This document shows, piece by piece, positions 54,386-63,823 of a stretch of DNA of 64,000 nt. Positions within the stretch are counted from its first letter, which is position 1; every line of letters begins with the position of its first letter. The stretch is from NCBI RefSeq assembly GCF_000374185.1, contig NZ_KB910518.1, positions 2,179,687 through 2,243,686 of the forward strand, in the 5' to 3' direction. The position numbers and the translations under genes are program-made. The notes under the pieces are model-generated. The model made no database searches and was not told where the DNA came from. It saw only the letters and a list, made by a program, of their open reading frames with translations. The stretch comes from Paenibacillus sp. HW567. Its GTDB lineage: Bacteria > Bacillota > Bacilli > Paenibacillales > Paenibacillaceae.

Positions 54386-55351
54386 ATGGGTACCAAGGTG
54401 GAACAAATTGCTGTTAAGAAAAAAAAGACAGCCAAGAACCGGTCGCCGCTGCAGGAGTTGCGAAAAAACTGGGTGCTGTATGCGATGTTTTTGCCGATTG
54501 CCATTTTCTTTATCATTTTTGCCTACATCCCGATGACCGGCGTAATCATGGCGTTCAAGGAATTCAACTACAGGGACGGCATCTTTATGAGTCCTTGGAA
54601 CGGGTGGGAGAACTTCGATTATTTCTTTCAGTCCGGCAAAGCCTGGCTGGTGACGAAGAATACGATGATGTACAATCTCGTGTTTCTGGGAGCCTATACG
54701 TTTTTCTCGATTCTGGCCGCTGTGCTGATCTCGGAGACGTATAACAAATTTTTCAAAAAAGCTACACAGACGTTTATGTTTCTGCCCTACTTTATCTCAT
54801 GGGTTACCGTATCCGCATTCGTCTACAATTTTCTGAATTATGAGTTCGGGATTGTCAACGTGTTCCTGCGGAATATCGGGCTTGAGGCGATTGATATTTA
54901 TTCGAACACCGGATACTGGTATCTGCTGCTGCCGTTCCTCTATATCTGGAAATGGGTCGGCTTCGGGAGTGTTTTGTATCTGGCGGCGATTGTCGGCATT
55001 GACCAGGAGATTTACGAAGCGGCGACCATCGACGGTGCAACACGGTTCCAGAAAATCATGAGAATCACCCTGCCCTTGCTTAAGCCGACAGTGGTGGTAC
55101 TGGTTCTGCTCGGTCTTGGACGGATCATGCGCGGCGAGTTCGACATGTTCTATCAGCTCATAGGCAACAACGGTGCGCTGATGAATGCCACGGATATCAT
55201 TGATACATTGGTGTTCCGGTCGCTTGTGGGTACACAGGACTTCGGAATGGCCTCCTCTGTGGGTCTGTACCAATCCGTGCTGACGCTGATCATTATCCTG
55301 ATCGCCAACTATCTGGTGCGCCGCTATGACAAGGATAATGCGCTGTTCTAA
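54386..55351 (+). CDS. Sugar ABC importer permease (LplB type)
   Basis: A 321-residue membrane permease of the carbohydrate uptake type 1 ABC family with six membrane helices. The cytosolic EAA loop is EAATIDGATRFQKIMRITLPLL (from about residue 212). The basic N-terminus (KKKKTAKNRS) lies in the cytosol. LplB-like permeases pair with a YtcP type and a lipoprotein, as seen here. The ATG follows GAGGGGG. The ATPase is not in this cluster and is likely shared, such as MsmX. Confidence 0.92.
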   Translation: MGTKVEQIAVKKKKTAKNRSPLQELRKNWVLYAMFLPIAIFFIIFAYIPMTGVIMAFKEFNYRDGIFMSPWNGWENFDYFFQSGKAWLVTKNTMMYNLVFLGAYTFFSILAAVLISETYNKFFKKATQTFMFLPYFISWVTVSAFVYNFLNYEFGIVNVFLRNIGLEAIDIYSNTGYWYLLLPFLYIWKWVGFGSVLYLAAIVGIDQEIYEAATIDGATRFQKIMRITLPLLKPTVVVLVLLGLGRIMRGEFDMFYQLIGNNGALMNATDIIDTLVFRSLVGTQDFGMASSVGLYQSVLTLIIILIANYLVRRYDKDNALF

Positions 55352-55379
55352 TTAAATCGCAAGTAAGGGGTGAATAATC

Positions 55380-56264
55380 ATGGAGAAAAATAAACTCAAT
55401 TCCGCGCCTGTCTTTCAGGCCTTCTCGTACACGGTTGTCTCGTTGATTGCGCTGGTATGTCTGCTGCCCTTTATCGTCCTGATATCCGGTTCCATCTCGG
55501 ATGAGAGCCAGGTGCTTGCCAAGGGATATTCCTTTCTGCCGCGCGGCTTCTCGCTGGATGCCTATGCATTTATCTTCCGCAATCCCGCCGATGTGCTCTC
55601 CGGCTACCGGGTATCGCTGATCGTGGCTATAGTCGGGACAACGCTGTCACTGCTAATATCTACGATGGCTGCCTATGTGATGTACCGCAAGGAAGTGAAG
55701 TACCGCAATCAGCTAGCGTTCTTCCTGTTCTTTACAACCCTGTTTAACGGGGGACTGGCCCCCTATTTCATCTGGATTACCAGCTATCTGCATCTGAAAA
55801 ACACACTTGCGGTGCTGATTCTGGTCCCAATGTTCAACGTCATGTACGTCCTCATTCTGCGCAGCTTCATTCAAGGCTCCGTACCGGAGCCGCTGATTGA
55901 ATCAGCCAAAATTGATGGAGCGGGGGACTTCCGCATCTTCTGGCAAATGGTAATGCCGCTCTGCAAGCCCGCGCTTGCCTCCATCGGCCTGTTCACCATT
56001 CTGGCCTATTGGAATGACTGGTGGACCCCGATGATGTTCACGGATAAGGACCAGTACGTTCCGCTGCAATACCTGCTCTATAAAATGCTGTCCTCGATAA
56101 ACATGTCCGCGGCGATGGCCCAGCATGTGTCGAACATCGACACACCGAAGGAAACGTTCAAGCTGGCCATGACCGTAATTGCTACCGGACCCATCGTCAT
56201 CCTGTTCCCGTTCCTTCAGCAGTATTTTGTTAAAGGTATTACCATCGGCGCTGTAAAAGGCTGA
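55380..56264 (+). CDS. Sugar ABC importer permease (YtcP type)
   Basis: A 294-residue permease with six membrane helices and the EAA-type loop ESAKIDGAGDFRIFWQMVMPLCKPAL (from about residue 177). Its start follows the first permease by 28 bases with AAGGGG upstream. The two form the pore of the importer. The ending TIGAVKG is typical of the YtcP family. Confidence 0.93.
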   Translation: MEKNKLNSAPVFQAFSYTVVSLIALVCLLPFIVLISGSISDESQVLAKGYSFLPRGFSLDAYAFIFRNPADVLSGYRVSLIVAIVGTTLSLLISTMAAYVMYRKEVKYRNQLAFFLFFTTLFNGGLAPYFIWITSYLHLKNTLAVLILVPMFNVMYVLILRSFIQGSVPEPLIESAKIDGAGDFRIFWQMVMPLCKPALASIGLFTILAYWNDWWTPMMFTDKDQYVPLQYLLYKMLSSINMSAAMAQHVSNIDTPKETFKLAMTVIATGPIVILFPFLQQYFVKGITIGAVKG

Positions 56265-56351
56265 TGACCGGCCGGTCCGGTCCTGCTTCGTTATGAATCC
56301 TGCAAGCCCGGGGATTTATATAGAATTGCCATCACTTAAGGGGGTATAAGA

Positions 56352-57956
56352 GTGAGAAAAGCAAAGAAAAACGTCGTGTTCATCCTGACGCTGCTGCTGT
56401 CGCTGTCCATGCTGCTAGCTGCCTGTTCCGGCAGCAACAACAAGTCAAACACGGAAGCGGAAAGCACTGCAAACGCAGGCGGCAACACATCGTCTGACAA
56501 GGGTGCAGATCAGAAGGAGGTTGTGCTGAAGGGTTACCTGCTCGGAGAAGCTCCGAAGGGTATGCCGGAGGTGCTGGCCGCACTCAACGAAAAGCTGAAG
56601 AAAGACATCAATGCCACCATCGAGCTGAACTATATCGGCTGGGGCGACGTGCAATCGAAATATCCGCTGGTGCTGGCCTCCGGCGAAGATGTGGACTTTA
56701 TTTTCTCTGCGGACTGGAACTATTATGTTCAGCAGGCGACCAAAGGCGCTTTCTATGAGCTGAAGCCGGAGGATATCGCGAAATATATGCCGAAGAAATC
56801 GGCTGCCATCAATCCGGCTGCCTGGGATGCCGCCAAAATTGAAGGCAAAATATTCATGATTCCAACGACTACCCCGGACCGCAAGGTCAGTGTGGCTGTC
56901 CTGCGCAAGGATATTATGAAGGAAGCGGGCCTCACCGAGGTGAAGCGATTCTCCGAGCTTGGACCTTATCTGGAAGCGGTGAAGAAAAATCACCCGGATA
57001 TGATCGGTCTGAATCTGGATTCGCAATTCGACCTGCCGACTCCTTACCAATATCTGCTGCGTGACAAAATCGGTTATCCGGGCGCTCCAATTGATTCCGG
57101 CAACCCTATGGCCCAAGGCATAGCTTATGACTTCGAAGATCCTACAGGCAAGCTCTACAGCATGGTGGAAGAGCCTTACCTGAGTGCACAGAAATATGCT
57201 GCCGGGATTATGAAAGACTGGTACGATAAAGGCTATGTCAACAAAAACCCGTATTCGAACAAAATCCGCTCCAAGGATAATTTTGCGGAAGGTAAATCTG
57301 CGATTGCGCTTGGCAATACGATTGACGTAGCTTCCATTATGGAAGCTGCCCAGGCCAAAGGCATTGAAACCTATGTGGTTTCGTCATTGACGGCTGACGG
57401 CAAAGCGCCGCAGAACTCGTGGACCAACAACGGGATCTCCATCGCGGCCAATTCCAAAAATCCTGAGCGCGTAATGCAGGCCTTCGACCTCATTATGGAA
57501 GATCCGTCCTACGTATATCTCACTTATTTCGGTCTGGAAGGCAAGAACTATGCCATGACGGCAGATGGTAAAATCGGTCTTCCTGAGGGTGTCACCTCCG
57601 AGAACAACACGTATCCTCCTGACGCTGCCGGCTTCTGGTTCGTGAACAAGGACCTGTTCAAGCCGATGCAGAACTGGCCGCAAGCCTATATTGACCATCA
57701 GGAGAAGGTGAAGGATTTCCTGACCGACTTTACGTATAACGGCTTCACCTTTAACTCAGACAAAGTGAAGACTCAGATTTCGAACCTCGCGAATGCCTCG
57801 ACACAGTACGCCAATCCGATCTATATCGGTGCGGTCAAGGATGTTGACAAAGCCTTTGACGATCTGGCCAAAAACCTGAACAGCGCCGGTCTGGACAAGG
57901 TGAAGGCAGAAGTGCAGGCCCAGGCGGATGTCTATCTGGCGGGCAAGAAAAAATAA
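56352..57956 (+). CDS. Extracellular solute-binding lipoprotein
   Basis: A 534-residue lipoprotein capturing a sugar oligomer for the importer. The signal peptide ends in LLAAC, with C25 as the lipid-bearing residue, followed by a Ser/Asn-rich spacer. The body is a type 1 solute-binding fold (PTTTPDRKVSVAVLRKDIMKEAGL) of the LplA/YtcQ family. The start is GTG with GGGGG six bases upstream. The ligand is not evident; the flanking galactosidases hint at a galactose-containing oligosaccharide. Confidence 0.93.
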   Translation: MRKAKKNVVFILTLLLSLSMLLAACSGSNNKSNTEAESTANAGGNTSSDKGADQKEVVLKGYLLGEAPKGMPEVLAALNEKLKKDINATIELNYIGWGDVQSKYPLVLASGEDVDFIFSADWNYYVQQATKGAFYELKPEDIAKYMPKKSAAINPAAWDAAKIEGKIFMIPTTTPDRKVSVAVLRKDIMKEAGLTEVKRFSELGPYLEAVKKNHPDMIGLNLDSQFDLPTPYQYLLRDKIGYPGAPIDSGNPMAQGIAYDFEDPTGKLYSMVEEPYLSAQKYAAGIMKDWYDKGYVNKNPYSNKIRSKDNFAEGKSAIALGNTIDVASIMEAAQAKGIETYVVSSLTADGKAPQNSWTNNGISIAANSKNPERVMQAFDLIMEDPSYVYLTYFGLEGKNYAMTADGKIGLPEGVTSENNTYPPDAAGFWFVNKDLFKPMQNWPQAYIDHQEKVKDFLTDFTYNGFTFNSDKVKTQISNLANASTQYANPIYIGAVKDVDKAFDDLAKNLNSAGLDKVKAEVQAQADVYLAGKKK

Positions 57957-57991
57957 GCTCTGCAATTTCAGGTTAAAATAAGACAGGTTAT

Positions 57992-58039
57992 AAAAACCGC
58001 CAAAGCAACGCTGAATAAGCTGCGCTTTGACGGTTTTTT
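57992..58039. terminator. Bidirectional terminator
   Basis: AAAAACCGCCAAAGC (57993-58007) pairs with GCTTTGACGGTTTTTT (58024-58038), one bulged base, with A- and T-runs. It serves the solute-binding gene and the convergent AraC gene. Confidence 0.85.
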
Positions 58040-58052
58040 GCGGACCTTAGGC

Positions 58053-58910
58053 TTAGGATTCATGCAGCCGCTTGCGCATCATTCCCGGTGTGCAGCCGTA
58101 GGCCGCCCGGAAGACGCGGATGAAATAGTTGGTCTCCATGCCCAGGTGCAGCGCGATATCCTGAACCGGAGTATCGCCATTCTCCGTCATCATCTGCAGT
58201 GCCCGTTCCAGACGCAGATTCTGTAAATATTTGTGCGGCGTAATGCCATACTCCTGAACGAACAGGCGCTGGAAATGCTGTACGGAGTAGCCAACGGCAG
58301 CCGCGAGATTGGAAACCAGCAGCGGCTCGGTAAAATGCTCGTTGATCAGGCCGAGCGCCTTCTGCAGCGCCTCGTTGCGCACGGCTTCGAATTCGAGCCG
58401 GTTAGCGGAACCGGTTGTCTGAGCCGTGTGCCGCAGCAGGAGCAGCAGCCGGTAGAGTGTAGCGGACAGCTCCAGCATGGTCCGCTCATCCTGGCGGCTT
58501 GTCTGCTGGTTCACCGTATGCCAGATGCTGCCGAGCTGCTCCCAGCATTCTCCGAAGTTCTCCGGGTGAAACGGGGCGGAGGGGAGGTAGCCGATGCCTT
58601 CCAGCAGATTATGCGACAGCTCGCCGTGGAAGCCGATGAACCCCACATGCCAAGGATCATGCGACAGCGGATAATATTCATGGCCTCTGTCCGGCGGATA
58701 AGCGAAGGCCATTCCCGGTTCCAGAATCGTTTCATTGCCGGTGACAAGGTCCCGGAACAGGCCTCTGCCGCTGCGGATCAGAAAGACCTGATATACGGGA
58801 AAGCCGCCGGGGCGTACATGGTGGTATTGGATATGCCGGCCAACGGAATAAGGGTACAGAGGGTACCTGTTCAGTTCTCGCGGCAGTTCAATCAGAGAGA
58901 AAGGGAGAAT
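58053..58910 (-). CDS. AraC family regulator with cupin domain, apparent ATT start
   Basis: Read from ATT at 58910 it gives 285 residues: an N-terminal cupin (about 20-150; QYHHVRPGGFPVYQVFLIRSG) and two AraC helix-turn-helix units at the C-terminus (LLVSNLAAAVGYSVQHFQRLF, TPVQDIALHLGMETNYFIRVFRAAYG). The first ordinary start, ATG at 58712, would cut off 66 residues of the cupin. GAGGTGA (58917-58923 on the plus strand) is a good ribosome site with correct spacing to the ATT. An in-frame ATG at 58931 is closed after four codons by TGA at 58917-58919. It is divergent from the GH42 gene. Confidence 0.75.
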   Translation of the reverse strand: MLPFSLIELPRELNRYPLYPYSVGRHIQYHHVRPGGFPVYQVFLIRSGRGLFRDLVTGNETILEPGMAFAYPPDRGHEYYPLSHDPWHVGFIGFHGELSHNLLEGIGYLPSAPFHPENFGECWEQLGSIWHTVNQQTSRQDERTMLELSATLYRLLLLLRHTAQTTGSANRLEFEAVRNEALQKALGLINEHFTEPLLVSNLAAAVGYSVQHFQRLFVQEYGITPHKYLQNLRLERALQMMTENGDTPVQDIALHLGMETNYFIRVFRAAYGCTPGMMRKRLHES

Positions 58911-59098
58911 GATGCTTCACCTCATATTCATTTTGTGCTAGTAAATAGAGAGTATATTCCTACTGCCTGAATCGAATTATCCTATATGATAAACAGTATA
59001 AAGGATGATTCATGAAATGGACAGAGCTAGACCAAAGGTTTCATCAGAGAATAGTCTCATCCAGACATGAACAACACACCGAAAGGATGAACCTGACA

Positions 59099-61168
59099 AT
59101 GAATATGAAATTACCCCCGGTCAGCAGCAAAATTCCAGTGATGCTGCACGGCGCCGATTATAATCCCGAGCAATGGCTGAAATACCCTGAGGTGCTCCGC
59201 GAGGATATCCGCATGATGAAGCTGGCGAATGCGAATGTAATGTCTGTCGGCATCTTCTCCTGGGTGTCGCTTGAGCCGGAGGAAGGCGTCTTCACCTTCG
59301 AGTGGCTCGATAGTATTCTCGATACGTTCGCTGAGAACGGCATTTACGCGTTCCTGGCTACTCCAAGCGGTTCGCGCCCGGCCTGGATGTCGGACAAATA
59401 TCCCGAGGTGCTGCGTATAGAACGGAACCGGGTGCGCAATTTGCACGGCGTCCGCCATAATCACTGCTATACCTCGCCGGTCTACCGGGAGAAGACAGCT
59501 ATCATTAACGGCAAGCTGGCTGAACGGTATGCGCATCACCCGGCGGTTATCGGCTGGCATATCTCGAATGAATACGGCGGTGAATGCCACTGTGATCTTT
59601 GCCAGGCGAGCTTCCGGGAGTGGCTTAAGGTGAAGTACAACAACAGCCTGGATGAGCTGAACCATGCCTGGTGGGCGACCTTCTGGAGCCACACGTACAC
59701 CTCCTGGGAGCAGGTAGAATCGCCTGCCCCGCACGGAGAGACACAGGTTCATGGACTGAATCTGGACTGGCGCCGCTTCGTCAGCGAATCGACGATTGAT
59801 TTCTGCCAGCACGAAATTGACTCGGTGCGCAATTACAACACAGAGCTGCCGGTAACGACCAACATGCACAATATTGACGGCGTGGATTACCGCAAGCTGG
59901 CCAAAATTCTTGATGTCGTGTCCTGGGATGCCTACCCGGATTGGCATTATACCGAAGACAACGACGATGCCCGTCTGGCAGCATGGACGGCGATGCACCA
60001 CGATATGTACCGCACCTTCAAGCATAAGCCGTTCCTGCTGATGGAGAGCACACCTTCGCTCACGAACTGGCAGATTGTCAGCAAGCTGAAGCGCCCGGGC
60101 ATGCACAAGCTGTCCTCCCTGCAGGCGATTGCCCACGGCTCAGATTCCGTGCAGTACTTCCAGTGGCGCAAGAGCCGCGGCTCCAGCGAGAAGTTCCACG
60201 GCGCTGTAATTGACCACAGCGGCCACGCGGAGACCCGTGTCTTCCGCGACGTTGCGGAAGTCGGCCGCACGCTAGCGGAGCTTCAAGAGGTTGTAGGTAC
60301 TACTACACCTGTGCAGACAGCGATTATCTATGACTGGGACAACCGCTGGGCGATTAAGGATGCGCAGGGTATCCGCAACTCCGGGCTGAAGTACGAAGAA
60401 ACTGTGGGTCAGCATCACCGTGCGCTGTGGGAGCTGGGTATTCCTGTTGATATTATCGGGCCGGAAGAGGATCTGTCAGCCTACAAGCTGGTAATTGCCC
60501 CTATGCTGTACCTGATCAGCGAAGAGAACGGCAAACGGATTGAGAAGTATGTGGAGCAGGGCGGAACCTTCCTCGGTACCTACTGGTCGGGAGTGGTTGG
60601 AGAGACGGACCTGTGCCATCTGGGCGGATTCCCAGGCCCGCTGCGCCGTACGCTTGGCATCTGGGCCGAGGAGACAGAAGGCTTGCACAGCCGTGATCTG
60701 AACGGTCTGGTTATGGAGGCCGGCAATGCACTGAACCTTAACGGCGATTATGATGCCCATGAGATTGCCGAGCTGATCCATCTGGAAGGCGCAGAAACGC
60801 TGGGCACATACCGTACGGATTTCTACGCAGGCCAGCCGGCTCTCACGGTGAACCGGCTGGGCGGAGGATTGGCGTACCATCTGGCAACACGCGTGAAGGA
60901 TGCCGCATTCTATGTGGAGCTGTATGCGGCGATTGCGAAGAAAGCAGGCATCATCCGCACGATCGACACCGAGCTGCCGGTTGGCGTAACAGCCCAGCTT
61001 CGGACGGATGGCGTCAGTGATTATGTATTTGTGCAGAATTTCAGCGGAGTGGAGCAATCCGTTGTTATGGACGGCAGAAGTTATACCGTTCTGGAGTCGG
61101 GGGAGACCGTTCCGGCGGTGCTCACGCTTCCGGTTCATGGCCTGGCTATCCTGAAGCGGGCACACTAA
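59099..61168 (+). CDS. Beta-galactosidase, GH42 family
   Basis: A 689-residue glycoside hydrolase family 42 enzyme. The TIM barrel (from GADYNPEQW, residue about 17) has the acid/base glutamate E158 (SNEYGG) and the nucleophile E316 (LLMESTPS). The Cys cluster CHCDLC just after E158 is the structural zinc site of the family. The trimerisation and C-terminal beta domains follow. No signal peptide, so intracellular. The ATG 59099 fits the family start; the in-frame ATG at 59012 has a better ribosome site (AAAGGA) and would add 29 unusual residues, so it is not ruled out. It may be controlled by the divergent AraC gene. Confidence 0.93.
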   Translation: MNMKLPPVSSKIPVMLHGADYNPEQWLKYPEVLREDIRMMKLANANVMSVGIFSWVSLEPEEGVFTFEWLDSILDTFAENGIYAFLATPSGSRPAWMSDKYPEVLRIERNRVRNLHGVRHNHCYTSPVYREKTAIINGKLAERYAHHPAVIGWHISNEYGGECHCDLCQASFREWLKVKYNNSLDELNHAWWATFWSHTYTSWEQVESPAPHGETQVHGLNLDWRRFVSESTIDFCQHEIDSVRNYNTELPVTTNMHNIDGVDYRKLAKILDVVSWDAYPDWHYTEDNDDARLAAWTAMHHDMYRTFKHKPFLLMESTPSLTNWQIVSKLKRPGMHKLSSLQAIAHGSDSVQYFQWRKSRGSSEKFHGAVIDHSGHAETRVFRDVAEVGRTLAELQEVVGTTTPVQTAIIYDWDNRWAIKDAQGIRNSGLKYEETVGQHHRALWELGIPVDIIGPEEDLSAYKLVIAPMLYLISEENGKRIEKYVEQGGTFLGTYWSGVVGETDLCHLGGFPGPLRRTLGIWAEETEGLHSRDLNGLVMEAGNALNLNGDYDAHEIAELIHLEGAETLGTYRTDFYAGQPALTVNRLGGGLAYHLATRVKDAAFYVELYAAIAKKAGIIRTIDTELPVGVTAQLRTDGVSDYVFVQNFSGVEQSVVMDGRSYTVLESGETVPAVLTLPVHGLAILKRAH

Positions 61169-61186
61169 ATCAGGCTTCATAATACG

Positions 61187-61228
61187 CAAAAAGGCAGGGC
61201 CCCGAAGTTCAAGGCTCCTGCCTTTTTG
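61187..61228. terminator. Bidirectional terminator
   Basis: CAAAAAGGCAGG (61187-61198) pairs perfectly with CCTGCCTTTTTG (61217-61228). It lies between the convergent GH42 and Nudix genes. Confidence 0.9.
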
Positions 61229-61236
61229 CTATAACC

Positions 61237-61860
61237 TTAGCCGAACGCCGCCTCGACTCCGGCGATAACCTGCCGGTAGTAGTCTGCATCATGCGGCACA
61301 AAATGAGTCATGTCCACCGTTTCGTGAATGGCAATGCGCTCACCGCTGTCCGTTATACGAAAGCCTGATACATCAAGCTGGTGCAGCCCGCCCTCCCAGA
61401 ATCTGCGGAAGGCGCTGAACTCAGCCAGGACGATTCCGGCAACCTCCTCCCGCTGGAGCCGGAATTGCTCCAGGGGATACGGGTTGCTGTACAGAAAGAC
61501 ATTCGCCCTCTCATTGTCGATCATCCCGTCCTTCGTCATGGTGTAGGGGATGATCCCCAGCGGGATCAGATCGTCATAAGAAATCCGCAGCCCCAGCTCC
61601 TCCTCCACCTCGCGGATGCCGTCCATCGCGGTCTCATCCGCCAGCAGATGTCCTGCCGCGGTAATATCGAGCAGCCCGGCATCATCCCGCTTGTCCTTGC
61701 TGCGAAGCTGAAGATAGATATAGAGATCATTGTCACGCTGCTGGACGAACCAGCAGTGAAAGGTCTCATGCCAGAGCCCCTTCCGGTGTACTTCATCGCG
61801 CGGGGCCGTGCCCGTCACGTTGCCCTGCACATCGAATGTAGTAAGAATTTCTTCGTTCAT
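61237..61860 (-). CDS. Nudix hydrolase
   Basis: A 207-residue Nudix protein. The Nudix box G-x5-E-x7-REVEEELGL is complete (GHLLADETAMDGIREVEEELGL region, split: GHLLADE, then REVEEELG). The N-terminus (EEILTTFDVQGNVTGTAPRDEVHRKGLWHETFHCWF) resembles isopentenyl-diphosphate isomerase-like Nudix enzymes, but the substrate is open. The AAGGAG site is eight bases before ATG 61860. It has no visible link to the sugar genes. Confidence 0.9.
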   Translation of the reverse strand: MNEEILTTFDVQGNVTGTAPRDEVHRKGLWHETFHCWFVQQRDNDLYIYLQLRSKDKRDDAGLLDITAAGHLLADETAMDGIREVEEELGLRISYDDLIPLGIIPYTMTKDGMIDNERANVFLYSNPYPLEQFRLQREEVAGIVLAEFSAFRRFWEGGLHQLDVSGFRITDSGERIAIHETVDMTHFVPHDADYYRQVIAGVEAAFG

Positions 61861-61900
61861 GGAGATCGCTCCTTAAGGTCTGATTCCTGCTAGCGTAGCG

Positions 61901-62770
61901 CTAGAGCAAATATTTTTTGTGCCGGAGCAGATGATGGTCTGCCAGCGTCTTCCGGTATTTCTGCGGTGTAATGCCGTACAGCTCCTTGAAGCAGTTGATC
62001 AAAGAACGGCTGTCGGTAAAGCCCGCCTGCATGGCGATCTCCAGCAGGGAGAAATCGGTGTAGACGAGCAGTTGATACACGTAGAACAGACGGACGCGCG
62101 TCAGATGTTTTTTGAAGGTGGTCCCCATATATTCCTTGAACGTTCTGGACAGATGCTCCTTGGAGATGCCGTATTCCCGCGATACCGAGTCAAGCGTTAA
62201 CTGCTCATTATAGTGATCGTCAATGTACTGGATAATCGTTTGGCAGCGGTCCCAGTATTTTTGTGATTTGACCGTCAGCGACGGTTTTTTTTCGATCATG
62301 AAACTGAACATCAGAATGTATAAGATTTCGTAGAATACGCTGTTTAATTTTAGCTGATAGTAGGGCTGGGAGCTACGCTTTTTGAATAAGGGATGAATTT
62401 CCTTGAATAAGGCTACGAGCTTGGCATATTCGGGCGAGCTGGTGTTTATGCTATAGGCATATTTTTCAATGTCCGGATTGGCTGCTTTCAGCAGTTCAAA
62501 TGGAAAAATGATCGTTAAGGCATCGTAGGGCATCTCTTCGTTCACCTGGCAGCTATGCAGCACTCCGCTGTTGATCAGAATCATCTCATCCTCTGTGAAG
62601 ATAGTTTTGTTGCCATCAATGTGGTATATACTCTCACCTTGAAGCATCAAGGTTAGTTCCAGGCTGCGGTGCCAATGTGCTTCGACTGAGGTGATTTTGT
62701 TTTCGGAATGCAGGTAAATCCAGGCTAAAAAACCATCGGGAACCATAATATTCTCATGCACATAATTCAT
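61901..62770 (-). CDS. AraC family regulator (cupin sensor)
   Basis: A 289-residue regulator. The N-terminal cupin domain (about 1-150; EAHWHRSLELTLMLQGESIYHIDG) precedes two helix-turn-helix units (LTLDSVSREYGISKEHLSRTFKEYMG and FSLLEIAMQAGFTDSRSLINCFKELYGITPQKYRK). The ATG at 62770 follows AAGGGGAG by seven bases; an ATG at 62797 in frame lies upstream of that site. It is divergent from the second sugar importer, which it probably regulates. Confidence 0.92.
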   Translation of the reverse strand: MNYVHENIMVPDGFLAWIYLHSENKITSVEAHWHRSLELTLMLQGESIYHIDGNKTIFTEDEMILINSGVLHSCQVNEEMPYDALTIIFPFELLKAANPDIEKYAYSINTSSPEYAKLVALFKEIHPLFKKRSSQPYYQLKLNSVFYEILYILMFSFMIEKKPSLTVKSQKYWDRCQTIIQYIDDHYNEQLTLDSVSREYGISKEHLSRTFKEYMGTTFKKHLTRVRLFYVYQLLVYTDFSLLEIAMQAGFTDSRSLINCFKELYGITPQKYRKTLADHHLLRHKKYLL

Positions 62771-62920
62771 AGCTCTTCTCCCCTTGAAAAATATCAATTT
62801 TCCGCTATAAATCAGCTAAAAAAAGCGAAGAATTATGAATCATATTTTATATAATTAATAATAACAAGTAAAGTATATGTTAATAAACATTACATTTGAT
62901 TGAAATGAAGGGATCTGAAC

Positions 62921-63823
62921 ATGGCGGACATGGATTTAAGGAAGAGGAAAAATTACAGCAAGCTGTGGGGCCATCTGCTGTTCCTGGGACCCTCCATCCT
63001 GATTTTTATCATTGTGGTGGTCATTCCCTTTGCAATCAGCCTGATCTATTCCTTCAGTAATTGGAACGGTATCTCCGGGGAGGTTCAATTTGTGGGGCTG
63101 GACAATTTCCGGGATATTTTCTCCGGGAAAGCCAGGTTTCTGGATTCGCTCTGGTTCACCTTGCGGATGACCGCAGTCTGTGTGTTGTTTATCAATCTGC
63201 TGGGTCTCGTTCTTGCCGTCGCCTTGACCTCCCGTATTCCGCTCCGCAGCCCGCTGCGGGCCGCTTATTATTTGCCGCAGACGATGGGCGGGCTTATTCT
63301 CGGCTTCATTTGGCAGTTCATCTTCGTGTCGGGTTTGCCGGTGATCGGCGAGAGGCTGAATCTGGACTTTCTTGCACAGCAATGGCTCGGGACAGAGAAC
63401 ACGGCTTTCGCAGCCCTGGTCATCGTCAATGTATGGCAGAATGCGGGGTATGTGATGGTCATTATGATTGCCGGCCTGGCCGGTATTTCCTCGGAGCTGC
63501 TGGAATCCGCTAAGGTGGAAGGCTCGGGTGCGCTTCATACCCTGCTCAGGATCAAGCTGCCCCTATGCATTCCGTATATTACCGTAGCTTTATTCTGGAC
63601 CTTGTCCAGCGCCCTGAAGATGTTCGAAATTAACCTGGCGCTGACCAAGGGCGGCCCGTACGGCTCGACCACCTCGATGACACTTAATATCTACACCGAT
63701 GCTTTTGCGAATAATAAATACGGGCTGGCTACAGCCGAAGCGCTGGTGTTCTTCGTCATTATCATGATGATCACTTCTGTTCAGATGTATCTCGGCAAGC
63801 GAAAGGAGAACCAGCTCTTATGA
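62921..63823 (+). CDS. Sugar ABC importer permease (MalF/UgpA type)
   Basis: A 300-residue permease of a second carbohydrate uptake type 1 system, with six membrane helices and the EAA-type loop (LLESAKVEGSGALHTLLRIKLPL, from about residue 193). It begins MADMDLRKRKNYSK. It overlaps the next permease gene by four bases (ATGA). The matching solute-binding gene is not in the window. Confidence 0.93.
   Translation: MADMDLRKRKNYSKLWGHLLFLGPSILIFIIVVVIPFAISLIYSFSNWNGISGEVQFVGLDNFRDIFSGKARFLDSLWFTLRMTAVCVLFINLLGLVLAVALTSRIPLRSPLRAAYYLPQTMGGLILGFIWQFIFVSGLPVIGERLNLDFLAQQWLGTENTAFAALVIVNVWQNAGYVMVIMIAGLAGISSELLESAKVEGSGALHTLLRIKLPLCIPYITVALFWTLSSALKMFEINLALTKGGPYGSTTSMTLNIYTDAFANNKYGLATAEALVFFVIIMMITSVQMYLGKRKENQLL

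Noticed and set aside
59111-60136. 341-codon open frame on the minus strand
   Set aside because: Antisense to the clear GH42 gene, with no family motifs.
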